This document shows positions 15,525 through 23,190 of a DNA stretch of 64,000 nucleotides, piece after piece (positions within the stretch are counted from its first letter, which is position 1; each line of letters opens with the position of its first letter). This DNA is from Fimenecus sp051881435 (GTDB lineage Bacteria; Bacillota; Clostridia; Oscillospirales; Acutalibacteraceae), in contig JBJEPW010000010.1 in the NCBI GenBank assembly GCA_051881435.1, forward strand, positions 62,001 to 126,000. The letters run 5' to 3'. The position numbers and the translations under genes are program-made. The notes beneath the pieces are model-generated. The model saw only the letters and a list, made by a program, of their open reading frames with translations, made no database searches and was not told where the DNA came from.

Positions 15525-16541
15525 TTATACTCTTGCTATCATTTCGCCGTATTCTTCTTTTTCTTTCTTGATAAATTCTTTCACGGCGTCAACGGTGGGC
15601 ATATCCTGCGAACAGGCATGACTCGCTACCAGCATTGCCGCTGATGCAGAGCCGAATTCAAGGCAGTCGATTATCTCCCAGCCCTCAAAAAGTCCGTAAA
15701 GGAATGCGCTGGCGTAACCGTCGCCGCCGCCGAAGGATTTTAAGAGCTTTACGGGGAAGGGCTTAATTGAATAACTCTCGCCGTCGTTGGTATAGGCAGT
15801 TGAGCCGTCCTTACCGTGCTTGATAATCACGATTTTTGCATTTTGTTTATGCCAATAAGCGGCAGTTTGCTCATCAGTTCTGCCCTGTTCAATGAGTTTT
15901 TCCGTAAGGTCATATTCCTCACGGGAGCCGAGAATAATATCAGCCTCTTTTGCAACCGCAGAATAATAAATTGCGATTTCATCATCATTTTTCCAATTGT
16001 ATGCGCGGTAGTCGATATCAAAAATTACGGGAACTCCGTTTTTCTTTGCAAGGGCTACTGCTTTGAGCGCCGCTTCTCTTGACGGACTTTCCGCAAGTGC
16101 TGTGCCCGAAATAAGAATTGCCTTGCCCTTTTTAATATACTCCTCGTCAATATCTGAAACATCAAGCATTAAATCTGCCGCCTCGTTGCGGTACATAACA
16201 ATTGAGCTTTCGGTTTCGGACTTAATCTCGGTAAAAGTAAGACCTATTTTTTCGCCGTTTTCACAACGCTTGATATGGGAAGTGTCAATTCCCTCTTTTT
16301 CAAAATAATCGGTTACAAATGTGCCCAGCTGGTCATCGGAAACGCGGGCAAAAAATCCGATTTTCTTGCCGAGCCGTGCAAGACCTACTGCGATATTTGC
16401 AGGTGAACCGCCTAAGTAGCGTTTAAAGGTTGTGCTTTCATTAAGGGGGCAGTAATAATCAACGGGGTTTAAATCCACTGCCACTCTGCCCAACAGAATT
16501 AAATCAAATTCCTTATTCTTGTCAAATTCAATATATTTCAT
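15525..16541 (-). CDS. iolC: 5-dehydro-2-deoxygluconokinase
   Basis: Phosphorylates 2-deoxy-5-keto-D-gluconate at C6 in the inositol pathway. The 338-residue PfkB-family sugar kinase has RYLGGSPANIAVGLARLG near residue 45 and the ATP and active-site signature SFGGGDGYASAFLYG near residue 270, with the aspartate as catalytic base. A GGAG ribosome binding site precedes the ATG. It lies 11 bases after iolJ on the same strand. Confidence 0.94.
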   Translation of the reverse strand: MKYIEFDKNKEFDLILLGRVAVDLNPVDYYCPLNESTTFKRYLGGSPANIAVGLARLGKKIGFFARVSDDQLGTFVTDYFEKEGIDTSHIKRCENGEKIGLTFTEIKSETESSIVMYRNEAADLMLDVSDIDEEYIKKGKAILISGTALAESPSREAALKAVALAKKNGVPVIFDIDYRAYNWKNDDEIAIYYSAVAKEADIILGSREEYDLTEKLIEQGRTDEQTAAYWHKQNAKIVIIKHGKDGSTAYTNDGESYSIKPFPVKLLKSFGGGDGYASAFLYGLFEGWEIIDCLEFGSASAAMLVASHACSQDMPTVDAVKEFIKKEKEEYGEMIARV

Positions 16542-16552
16542 GACTTTCTCCT

Positions 16553-17398
16553 TTACACTGCGGTTTGCATATTAAATATTTTTATGTGTTTTTTTACATT
16601 TTCATAAACGCCCTCTGCCTCGGCGGTACTTAATTCAAAATAATTTGCCTTTTCCCTCGGTTTACAGTATTCAAGAGCGCGGCGCGCAAGACTGTCGAAG
16701 CTGGCGGTGGCAATATTGATTTTTCTGATACCCAGCATTATCGCCTGCTGGAACATTTCGGGAGTTATTCCCGTTCCGCCGTGAAGCACCAAAGGCGTTT
16801 CAACAATTTTGTTAATATCGTCGAGAACATCAAAACGAAGCTGAGGCAATACGGGATAATTGCCGTGAGCATTGCCGATTGCTACGGCAAGAGCGTCTAT
16901 ACCCGTTTCATCGCAGAAAAGCTTTGCATCATCAGGACTTGTGCAGAGAATTTCGTGTGCTTTGCCCTCTCCCTCATTTCCGCCTACGACCCCCAGTTCC
17001 GCCTCAACGGTTGCGCCGTATAAATCGGCGGCCTTTCTCACCTGACGGACAGCCTGAATATTTTCGTGAAGGGGTAAAAGCGAGCCGTCAAACATAACGG
17101 AAGTAAATCCCATATCAAGCGCCTTTTGCACCGTTTCAAATTTAAGACCGTGGTCAAGATGCACAGCCACCTGAACCTTTGAGTTTTTTGCCGCTGAAAT
17201 CATCATAGGACCCATAAGCTCCAAGGGAGAATTTTTAAGCCGCACCTCGGCAATTTGCAGAATAACGGGAGTATTAAGTTCTTCCGCCGCCGCAATAGCA
17301 CCCATAACCATTTCCATGTTCCCGACGCTGAACGCGCCCACGGCAATGTTGTTTTTTTCTGCATTTTCAAGCAGTGCTTTCATCGGTACTAATGACAC
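16553..17398 (-). CDS. iolJ: Class II aldolase, 6-phospho-5-dehydro-2-deoxy-D-gluconate aldolase
   Basis: Cleaves the phosphorylated ketodeoxygluconate to dihydroxyacetone phosphate and malonate semialdehyde; the fold is that of zinc-dependent fructose-bisphosphate aldolases. Zinc ligands appear in VAVHLDHGLKFETV, GNAHGNYPVL and LVLHGGTGI. The 281 residues fit the FbaA/IolJ group. The start is a GTG at 17398, giving the conserved beginning xSLVPMKALLENA, with GGAG 10 bases upstream. It is the first gene after the promoter at 17437-17465. Assignment to IolJ rather than glycolytic aldolase rests on the operon. Confidence 0.9.
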   Translation of the reverse strand: MSLVPMKALLENAEKNNIAVGAFSVGNMEMVMGAIAAAEELNTPVILQIAEVRLKNSPLELMGPMMISAAKNSKVQVAVHLDHGLKFETVQKALDMGFTSVMFDGSLLPLHENIQAVRQVRKAADLYGATVEAELGVVGGNEGEGKAHEILCTSPDDAKLFCDETGIDALAVAIGNAHGNYPVLPQLRFDVLDDINKIVETPLVLHGGTGITPEMFQQAIMLGIRKINIATASFDSLARRALEYCKPREKANYFELSTAEAEGVYENVKKHIKIFNMQTAV

Positions 17399-17436
17399 AA
17401 ATACCGCGCTCCGTTTCCTATTATTTTAATTATATA

Positions 17437-17465
17437 ATTTTATCACTAAACCTATGTAAAATCAA
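17437..17465 (-). promoter_or_regulatory. Promoter of the iol cluster
   Basis: Reading the minus strand, TTGATT and TAAAAT are 17 bases apart, about 40 bases before the iolJ GTG. The flanking DNA is very AT-rich. No iolR gene is in the window and I could not pick out an operator. Confidence 0.6.
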
Positions 17466-17550
17466 TATTTATCAAGGTAAAAATTAACAATTAAATACTG
17501 TGCAAAATAACATATTTTTCTTGTATTTTTCAAACATTTGCAACAAGAAA

Positions 17551-17588
17551 ACAGCCTGTTGACGCAGTTATTCAACAGACTGTTTTTT
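17551..17588 (-). terminator. Terminator of the DUF5058-like pair
   Basis: A 13-bp stem with one mismatch (AACAG-C-CTGTTGA against its complement) is followed on the minus strand by GTTTTCTTG. It ends the transcript of the two membrane protein genes before the iol promoter. Confidence 0.75.
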
Positions 17589-17619
17589 ATTACTTAATTA
17601 AATTACAATTATTACTTAA

Positions 17620-18291
17620 TTACTTTACAAGTTTAAGCTTCCACATAACAAACGCACCGCCCACAGAGGCGATAATTCCCGGGAACAAAAGTGTGCTTGC
17701 GCCCAGATTCGGAGCCGCAATCAGAATGACAACCATTATTAAAATGGGGAAAATTGAAATTTTCCAATGCTTACTGAAATATCCTGCCGCCAAAGCGCCG
17801 AAAAGCGCCGGTTGAACCTGTTCAAAGGCAGGTTTTAAAAGCGGACTGCTTGTAAACGAATCAAGAAACGGGGCAAACGCCAGAACGCCTACCGCGAGGA
17901 CGATTGTTGTGACAATTGAGGAGGTTGCAATAGATATGGTTGAAACAACCTCTCCTTCTTCTGAATTAGGGTCAACCTCTGCGCCTTCCATTGCGTTAAG
18001 CGCACAGGGCAGTTTAAGATTGGGAATGTTTCCCGTTACAAATGAAAGATATGTGCCGCCTGCGCCCAGCATTGGCGTGTAAAGGAAAACCTCAATAACC
18101 GAGCTTGCCCAAAACACGATTGCAAAGCTTAACAGTCCTTTTATAATTCCGCTGATCGGCGGCCACACATTCAGGTAAAGGCATATTGCAAGAGGAAATG
18201 AAAACAGCACACAGAGTGCAGAAATGCTTGAAATTCTGCCCCATGTATGAACGCGGTCAAAATATGATTTTTCTTTTCTGTTCTTTTTCAT
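17620..18291 (-). CDS. Polytopic membrane protein, partner of DUF5058-like gene
   Basis: A 223-residue protein with about five to six hydrophobic segments starting near residue 25 (ISALCVLFSFPLAICLYLN) and ending with a PNLGASTLLFPGIIASVGG segment. I cannot assign a substrate. The ATG at 18291 is chosen because GGAGGGG lies inside the last codons of the upstream gene at the right distance. The tight packing suggests that the two proteins form one membrane complex, probably a transporter. Gly/Ala-rich helices such as MLGAGGTYLSFVTGN support a carrier-like fold, but this is inference. Confidence 0.75.
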   Translation of the reverse strand: MKKNRKEKSYFDRVHTWGRISSISALCVLFSFPLAICLYLNVWPPISGIIKGLLSFAIVFWASSVIEVFLYTPMLGAGGTYLSFVTGNIPNLKLPCALNAMEGAEVDPNSEEGEVVSTISIATSSIVTTIVLAVGVLAFAPFLDSFTSSPLLKPAFEQVQPALFGALAAGYFSKHWKISIFPILIMVVILIAAPNLGASTLLFPGIIASVGGAFVMWKLKLVK

Positions 18292-18293
18292 AA

Positions 18294-19115
18294 TTAACCC
18301 CTCCATTCAAATGTTGCGATTTCTGGCGGCAAAATGTTAAACGCCGCAACCGCAACAACCATTGCAATTATCATACCGATGGGCATAACAAAGGGTTCAA
18401 GCTTTGAAAGCTTCAGCTTCTTGGCAACAAATTCCAAAGCAAGAGAAACGGCCACCGCTGTAACGAGTGTTACAAGCGAAAGCACGCCTGCACCGTCACC
18501 TGTTGTTTCAGGCTTACCTGCACCGGCGATTGCACGGGCAACAAAGGCGCCGATAATACCTATGAATACGGCGGGAGATACAAGGTTCATAAAACCTGAA
18601 ATGCCCTTTTTTTCTGATTTTTTGTCTGCACCTTCGCCTTGAACCGACTCTTCTTTTTTATTAAGGTTACGCATTTTTTTATTAAGCGGTTTTGCAAGGA
18701 AGGGAAGTAAAACCAATGACAGACAAATTCCCAAAGTCATTATCCAGGCTATTCCCGCAAACACAACAGGGTCGGTAACAGAAACTGCAATACCGCCCTC
18801 ATGTCCGAATGCCTCCATAGCCGCCTCTGCCGCAGTTGACTCGTACATAAGGTTACCGATAACGGAAAGTCTTACCCACGGAAGCACAAGTCCCAGCGCA
18901 GGTGCCAAAGCAATAACCGTTGCAAGTACAGATAATGCGGACGGCAGAGTGAACATTGTACTTGATGTGACAACGCTCCGAAGTTTTTCTTTGCTCATTC
19001 CAAGGGCTTTACCCTGTTTCCATGCTTTAACAAGAAAAAATACTGCCTGAGCAAGAACGAATAAAATAATGCAAGCCGCTATAATATACATAGTCGGGCT
19101 GCTCTTAAAATCCAT
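18294..19115 (-). CDS. DUF5058-like membrane protein, putative transporter subunit
   Basis: A 273-residue protein with about seven hydrophobic segments, starting MDFKSSPTMYIIAACIILF, the pattern of the DUF5058 family (Ser-Pro-Thr-Met, then a first span and a KAW segment). A lysine-rich loop (residues about 155-175) divides it in two. The start at 19115 follows GGGAG; an ATG five codons upstream lacks a good site. The stop lies 2 bases before the next gene, so both are translated together. These families often sit near amidohydrolases or peptidases, but none is here; the substrate is unknown. Confidence 0.75.
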   Translation of the reverse strand: MDFKSSPTMYIIAACIILFVLAQAVFFLVKAWKQGKALGMSKEKLRSVVTSSTMFTLPSALSVLATVIALAPALGLVLPWVRLSVIGNLMYESTAAEAAMEAFGHEGGIAVSVTDPVVFAGIAWIMTLGICLSLVLLPFLAKPLNKKMRNLNKKEESVQGEGADKKSEKKGISGFMNLVSPAVFIGIIGAFVARAIAGAGKPETTGDGAGVLSLVTLVTAVAVSLALEFVAKKLKLSKLEPFVMPIGMIIAMVVAVAAFNILPPEIATFEWRG

Positions 19116-19209
19116 ATCCTCATCTCCCATACAATAATATGTATTATATTAAACCATTTTTTTACATTAAAAGCAATACGGGAATTTCAAAAATCCTCTG
19201 TCTTTACAC

Positions 19210-19238
19210 TTGCAATCCTATTAACCCTATGGTAAAAT
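19210..19238 (+). promoter_or_regulatory. Promoter of the Rrf2 regulator gene
   Basis: TTGCAA at 19210-19215 and TAAAAT at 19233-19238, spacing 17. It overlaps the candidate operator at 19217-19241, consistent with autorepression. Confidence 0.6.
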
Positions 19239-19241
19239 AGG
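19217..19241 (+). promoter_or_regulatory. Candidate Rrf2/CymR operator at its own gene
   Basis: A 25-base box starting CCTATTAAC and ending AATAGG. The same frame (CCTATTAAC ... TATAGG, 25 bases) occurs in inverse orientation at 19763-19787 at the sulfhydrylase promoter. The ends CCTAT and ATAGG are palindromic, as expected for a dimeric regulator. Confidence 0.6.
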
Positions 19242-19258
19242 TTTATGAGGTGATTGAA

Positions 19259-19696
19259 ATGATGATTTCTACAAAAGGCAGATACGCTCTGCGCGTTATG
19301 ATTGAACTGGCAATAAGCAATCCCGATGAGTTTATTCCTCTTAAACAGATTGCGGATAATCAGCAGATTTCCGAAAAATACCTTGAAGCAATAATTAAAA
19401 ATCTTGTCCGTGAAGGTCTTGTTACGGGGCTTCGGGGAAAAGGCGGCGGATATAAGCTTTCAAAGAGTCCCGAGGCTTATACTGTTGCAGAAATTCTGCG
19501 TGTTACCGAGGGTTCCCTCGCCCCCGTTGCCTGCCTTGAAGAAAACGCCGCCGTATGCCCGAGAATGGGCAGCTGCCCCACCCTTTCAATGTGGAAGGAG
19601 TTAAACAACTTAATAAATAACTTTTTTGAAAGCAAAACCCTTAAAGGACTTGCGGACGAGCAATACGGAATAGAGAGCGACTGCTATTCTATATAA
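19259..19696 (+). CDS. Rrf2-family transcriptional regulator, CymR/IscR-like
   Basis: A 145-residue winged-helix regulator with MMISTKGRYALRVMIELA at the start, recognition region QQISEKYLEAIIKNLVREG, and wing LRGKGGGYKLSKSP. Three cysteines near residues 92, 100 and 106 (PVACLEEN, VCPRMGSC) sit where IscR binds a [2Fe-2S] cluster, with spacing 7 and 5 instead of 5 and 5, so a cluster or thiol sensor is possible. GAGGTG precedes the start. The neighbours are a sulfhydrylase and cysK, the setting of the cysteine regulator CymR of Bacillota, which senses cysteine status through CysK. The two matching boxes make this locus its likely target. Confidence 0.9.
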   Translation: MMISTKGRYALRVMIELAISNPDEFIPLKQIADNQQISEKYLEAIIKNLVREGLVTGLRGKGGGYKLSKSPEAYTVAEILRVTEGSLAPVACLEENAAVCPRMGSCPTLSMWKELNNLINNFFESKTLKGLADEQYGIESDCYSI

Positions 19697-19732
19697 GAAA
19701 ATAAAAAATTTAGAAAAATTTTGAAAAAACTA

Positions 19733-19761
19733 TTGACAATATACCGTATTGGGTGTATTAT
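19733..19761 (+). promoter_or_regulatory. Strong promoter of the sulfur operon
   Basis: TTGACA at 19733-19738 and TATTAT at 19756-19761, spacing 17. The candidate operator follows directly and covers the transcription start. Confidence 0.8.
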
Positions 19762-19762
19762 T

Positions 19763-19787
19763 CCTATAAACCAACCGAGTTAATAGG
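19763..19787 (+). promoter_or_regulatory. Candidate Rrf2/CymR operator at the sulfur operon
   Basis: Read on the minus strand it is CCTATTAAC then, after ten bases, TTATAGG: the same 25-base frame as at 19217-19241. Its position from +1 onward fits repression. Confidence 0.6.
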
Positions 19788-19808
19788 TTTTTACGGAGGC
19801 GATATACC

Positions 19809-19883
19809 TTGACTTTTAAAATTGAAAAACAGACACGGGTAAATTTCCGCAATGGGCGAATGTGTTGTAAATGCTGTAAATAA
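19809..19883 (+). CDS. Leader peptide ending Cys-Cys-Lys-Cys-Cys-Lys
   Basis: A 24-codon reading frame starting with TTG at 19809, 9 bases after GGAGG (19796-19800), and ending with TAA at 19881-19883. The peptide begins MTFKIEKQTRVNF and ends RMCCKCCK, so four of the last six residues are cysteine. It lies in the transcribed leader between the operon promoter and the sulfhydrylase start, 43 bases before that ATG. AATGTGTT (19859-19866), which covers the first two Cys codons, can pair with AACACATT (19895-19902), just before the sulfhydrylase ribosome binding site. By analogy with cysteine-rich leader peptides known in mycobacteria, ribosome stalling at these codons when cysteine is short could change expression of the operon. 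The analogy and the mechanism are inference; the reading frame and its codons are seen directly. Confidence 0.75.
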   Translation: MTFKIEKQTRVNFRNGRMCCKCCK

Positions 19884-19926
19884 AATATCACATTAACACA
19901 TTTTAACTTTGAAAGGAAAATATACT

Positions 19927-21213
19927 ATGTCAAACAACAATTATAAATTTGAAACAATACAGATTCACGCAGGTCAGGAAACTCCCGACCCTGCCACAGA
20001 CGCAAGAGCTGTTCCGATTTATCAGACAACCTCTTATGTGTTTAAGGACTGCAATCAGGCTGCCGCCCGTTTCGGGCTGAGTGAGGGCGGAAACATCTAC
20101 GGCAGACTCACAAACTCCACGCAAGGCGTATTTGAAACGAGAGTTGCCGCTCTTGAAGGCGGTGTTGCAGGCCTTGCGGTTGCCTCCGGTGCGGCGGCAA
20201 TTTCATACACAATTCAGGCTCTTGCCCAAAACGGCGGCCATATTGTTGCTCAAAAAACAATTTACGGCGGAACATATAATCTTCTTGACGCAACACTTCG
20301 TGATTTCGGCATTGAAACCACATTTGTTGACGCTCATAATCCCGAGGAGGTCAGAGCGGCGATAAAGCCTAATACAAAGGCGATTTATCTTGAAACGCTG
20401 GGCAATCCCAATTCGGATATTCCCGATATTGATGTACTTTCGGCAATTGCTCACGAGAACGATATTCCCCTTGTTATTGACAACACCTTTGGTACGCCTT
20501 ATCTTATCCGCCCCATTGAGCACGGTGCAGACATTGTTGTTCATTCGGCAACGAAATTTATCGGCGGTCACGGCTCGTCTTTGGGTGGTGTGATTGTAGA
20601 TTCGGGCAAGTTCGATTGGGAAAAGAGCGGAAAATTCCCTCAATTCACAGAGCCCAACAGAAGCTACCACGGCGTATCCTTTACAAAGGCTGTGGGCGCG
20701 GCGGCGTTCGTAACATATATCCGTGCCATACTTCTGCGCGACACAGGCGCCACAATTTCACCCTTTAACGCTTTTATTCTTCTTCAAGGACTTGAAACAC
20801 TTTCGTTAAGACTTGACAGACATGTTGAGAATACGCTTAAAGTTATCGACTATCTCGTTAACAATCCCAAGGTGGAAAAGGTGAACCACCCCTCTCTCCC
20901 CGACCATCCCGACAACGCGCTGTATAAAAAGTATTTTCCCAACGGTGCGGCGTCAATTTTCACCTTTGAAATCAAGGGCGGAGAAAAAGAGGCACACAGG
21001 TTTATTGACAGTCTGGAGCTTTTCTCACTCCTTGCCAATGTTGCGGATGTTAAGTCGCTTGTAATTCATCCTGCAACCACTACTCACGCACAGTTGAGCA
21101 GTGACGCACAGCTTGCGGCAGGCATTAAGCCCAACACCGTTCGTCTTTCAATCGGTACAGAGCATATTGACGATATTATTGCAGACCTTGAAAAAGGCTT
21201 TGCAAGCATATAA
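19927..21213 (+). CDS. metY: O-acetylhomoserine sulfhydrylase
   Basis: PLP enzyme of the Cys/Met metabolism family that joins sulfide to O-acetylhomoserine, giving homocysteine. The 428-residue length and start (NNNYKFETIQIHAGQETPDP) fit the MetY group rather than the shorter cystathionine synthases and lyases. The PLP lysine is in VVHSATKFIGGHGSSLGG near residue 205, and the YQTTSYVFKD and NIYGRLTNST segments are typical. The ATG at 19927 follows AAAGGA. Control appears double: an Rrf2 box over the promoter and a Cys-codon leader peptide. It is co-transcribed with cysK. Some enzymes of this group also accept O-acetylserine, so a direct role in cysteine synthesis is possible. Confidence 0.92.
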   Translation: MSNNNYKFETIQIHAGQETPDPATDARAVPIYQTTSYVFKDCNQAAARFGLSEGGNIYGRLTNSTQGVFETRVAALEGGVAGLAVASGAAAISYTIQALAQNGGHIVAQKTIYGGTYNLLDATLRDFGIETTFVDAHNPEEVRAAIKPNTKAIYLETLGNPNSDIPDIDVLSAIAHENDIPLVIDNTFGTPYLIRPIEHGADIVVHSATKFIGGHGSSLGGVIVDSGKFDWEKSGKFPQFTEPNRSYHGVSFTKAVGAAAFVTYIRAILLRDTGATISPFNAFILLQGLETLSLRLDRHVENTLKVIDYLVNNPKVEKVNHPSLPDHPDNALYKKYFPNGAASIFTFEIKGGEKEAHRFIDSLELFSLLANVADVKSLVIHPATTTHAQLSSDAQLAAGIKPNTVRLSIGTEHIDDIIADLEKGFASI

Positions 21214-21231
21214 GACAGGGAGGCAACGAAA

Positions 21232-22158
21232 ATGAACATTTACCGTACTGCATCGGAACTTATCGGAAAAACTCCCCTTTTGGAGCTTTCCAACATTGAG
21301 AAAGACAAAGGACTTGACGCTACCGTTTTGGCAAAGCTGGAATTATTCAATCCGGCAGGCAGTGTTAAAGACAGAGTTGCATTAAATATGATTGAAAATG
21401 CAGAAGAAAAAGGCATTCTGAAAGAGGATTCCGTTATTATTGAGCCCACAAGCGGAAACACGGGCATAGGTCTTGCGAGTGTTGCGGCGGCAAAGGGTTA
21501 CCGTCTGATAATCACAATGCCCGAAACCATGTCCGTTGAGCGCAGAAAGCTTATGCTGGCTTACGGCGCAGAGCTTGTTCTCACCGAGGGCGCCAAGGGT
21601 ATGAAGGGCGCTATTGCCAAGGCAGAGGAGCTTCAAAAAGAAATCCCCAACAGCATTGTTGCAGGACAATTTGTAAACCCCGCAAACCCCGAAGCCCACA
21701 GAAAAAACACAGGTCCCGAAATATGGAAGGATACAGACGGAAAGGTTGACATATTTATTGCCGGCGTAGGCACCGGCGGAACAATTACGGGCGTGGGCGA
21801 ATACTTGAAATCCAAAAAGCCCGATGTGAAAATAATCGCCGTTGAGCCCTACGACTCCCCTGTTCTTTCAGGCGGAAAAGCAGGTCCCCACAAAATTCAG
21901 GGAATCGGCGCAGGCTTTGTGCCCGAAATTCTCAACACAACGGTTTATGATGAAATTATCCCCGTTGAGAGTGAAGATGCATTTGCCGCCGCAAGACTGC
22001 TTGCCAAAAAAGAGGGCGTGCTTGTGGGAATATCCTCAGGTGCCGCACTTCACGCCGCGTTTACGGTTGCACAAAGACCTGAAAACAAAGGCAAAACCAT
22101 TGTGGCGCTTCTCCCCGACACAGGCGACCGTTATCTTTCAACCACACTTTTTGAATAA
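21232..22158 (+). CDS. cysK: Cysteine synthase (O-acetylserine thiol-lyase)
   Basis: PLP enzyme combining O-acetylserine with sulfide to give cysteine. The 308 residues include FNPAGSVKDRVALNMI with the PLP lysine, EPTSGNTGIGLASVAA, the glycine loop AGVGTGGTITGVGEYL, and the C-terminal LLPDTGDRYLSTTLF. A GGGAGG site precedes the ATG, 18 bases after metY. In Bacillota, CysK also forms a complex with the regulator CymR as part of cysteine sensing; the Rrf2 gene upstream makes this plausible here. A terminator follows. No serine acetyltransferase gene is in the window. Confidence 0.96.
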   Translation: MNIYRTASELIGKTPLLELSNIEKDKGLDATVLAKLELFNPAGSVKDRVALNMIENAEEKGILKEDSVIIEPTSGNTGIGLASVAAAKGYRLIITMPETMSVERRKLMLAYGAELVLTEGAKGMKGAIAKAEELQKEIPNSIVAGQFVNPANPEAHRKNTGPEIWKDTDGKVDIFIAGVGTGGTITGVGEYLKSKKPDVKIIAVEPYDSPVLSGGKAGPHKIQGIGAGFVPEILNTTVYDEIIPVESEDAFAAARLLAKKEGVLVGISSGAALHAAFTVAQRPENKGKTIVALLPDTGDRYLSTTLFE

Positions 22159-22172
22159 AAAAGGCACAAGAA

Positions 22173-22207
22173 TCCCCCGCAGAAATTGGCTCTGCGGGGG
22201 ACTTTTA
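22173..22207 (+). terminator. Terminator of the metY-cysK operon
   Basis: CCCCCGCAGA and TCTGCGGGGG form a 10-bp GC-rich stem around AATTGGC, followed by ACTTTTA. Confidence 0.9.
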
Positions 22208-22217
22208 CATTATTGGA

Positions 22218-23084
22218 TTATTTTGCGTTTACGGTTTCTCTTTTTTCGGCTTTTGCTTCAAACTGCTTGTTCACATCGTTTTTTCCCTTATGATTGTAAG
22301 GCTTGATGCGAAGGAAAATGTAAGCGGCAACCGCACCCACAGTGTTGAAGATAATATCTTCCATTGTGTCGATAATTGCGTAACGGGCGTTATAAACTTC
22401 TATTGCGGAATTATAAAGCTGAGTACCGTCCATAGTTTCTTTCAGTCTGGGAGCATAACTTGTGGGGTCAAAAATCCAAGGCTTTGCAAGACCGGGGTTG
22501 TTATATTTTTCAGCCGCCCAAACAGCAAGTGACTGTGACCAATGCTGTGAATCTCCGCCTGCGACCTGGTCAAAGGTAAACTCGAAAAGTTCCCAGCCTG
22601 TACCTACAACAAAAGAAAATCCGAAAGCGCAAAGAAGCATTACAGGAACATTTGTAACCGTTTTATCTCTTTTCTGCATACTTGTTGCAATTTCATATCC
22701 GATAATTACTGCCCAGAATCCGAGAGCGGCATGCATTATGTAGTCATAAGAATTGACACTGTAATAGAAGTTAATATATGCACCGCCGAAGGAAGCGAGC
22801 CACAAAAGAAGAATCAAGCCGTCCTGGAAAAGAGGTGTAACATATCTGGGCCATCTCTTTTTACTGAACAAAAGGCAGATTTCCCACGCAAACATACCCA
22901 CAAAGTTTGCAAATGTCTGCAAAACCTGCTGAATATTTGTTGACTCTTCAAGGCCGAATCCGAATCTTCCGAGGCCTGCTGCGGCGTCAACCATTGCGAA
23001 AATCATAGTTACGCGAAGTATCCACCAATAAACAAGCTCCCACTTTTTGCATCCGTGGGTAATTCTGTAAAAATAATCTTTCAT
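22218..23084 (-). CDS. Polytopic membrane protein, YjdF/DUF2238-like
   Basis: A 288-residue membrane protein with about seven hydrophobic segments. The conserved polar positions resemble the YjdF/DUF2238 pattern: SYDYIMHAALGFWAV, then GTGWELFEFTFDQ, then the late DTMEDIIFNTVGAVAAYIF. In that family these Asp/His/Glu residues within helices suggest a metal site, but no function is known. An insertion of about 60 residues (QHWSQSLAVWAAEK to YNARYAIID) separates the second and third motif. GAGGATATT precedes the ATG. It is a single gene behind a tandem 19-bp repeat. Confidence 0.65.
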   Translation of the reverse strand: MKDYFYRITHGCKKWELVYWWILRVTMIFAMVDAAAGLGRFGFGLEESTNIQQVLQTFANFVGMFAWEICLLFSKKRWPRYVTPLFQDGLILLLWLASFGGAYINFYYSVNSYDYIMHAALGFWAVIIGYEIATSMQKRDKTVTNVPVMLLCAFGFSFVVGTGWELFEFTFDQVAGGDSQHWSQSLAVWAAEKYNNPGLAKPWIFDPTSYAPRLKETMDGTQLYNSAIEVYNARYAIIDTMEDIIFNTVGAVAAYIFLRIKPYNHKGKNDVNKQFEAKAEKRETVNAK

Positions 23085-23101
23085 AATATCCTCCCCAACT
23101 T

Positions 23102-23139
23102 AATATTGGTATTTTATCACAATATTGGTATTTTATCAC
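23102..23139. repeat. Two tandem copies of a 19-bp AT-rich unit
   Basis: AATATTGGTATTTTATCAC occurs twice without a gap, just before the membrane protein gene at 22218-23084. Read on the minus strand each copy contains TAAAAT, so it may be a doubled -10 region or operator. The role is not shown. Confidence 0.8.
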
Positions 23140-23190
23140 ACATACCTCTATAAAGACATATTTTATTGTTTAATATTTCTTTAAAAATCT

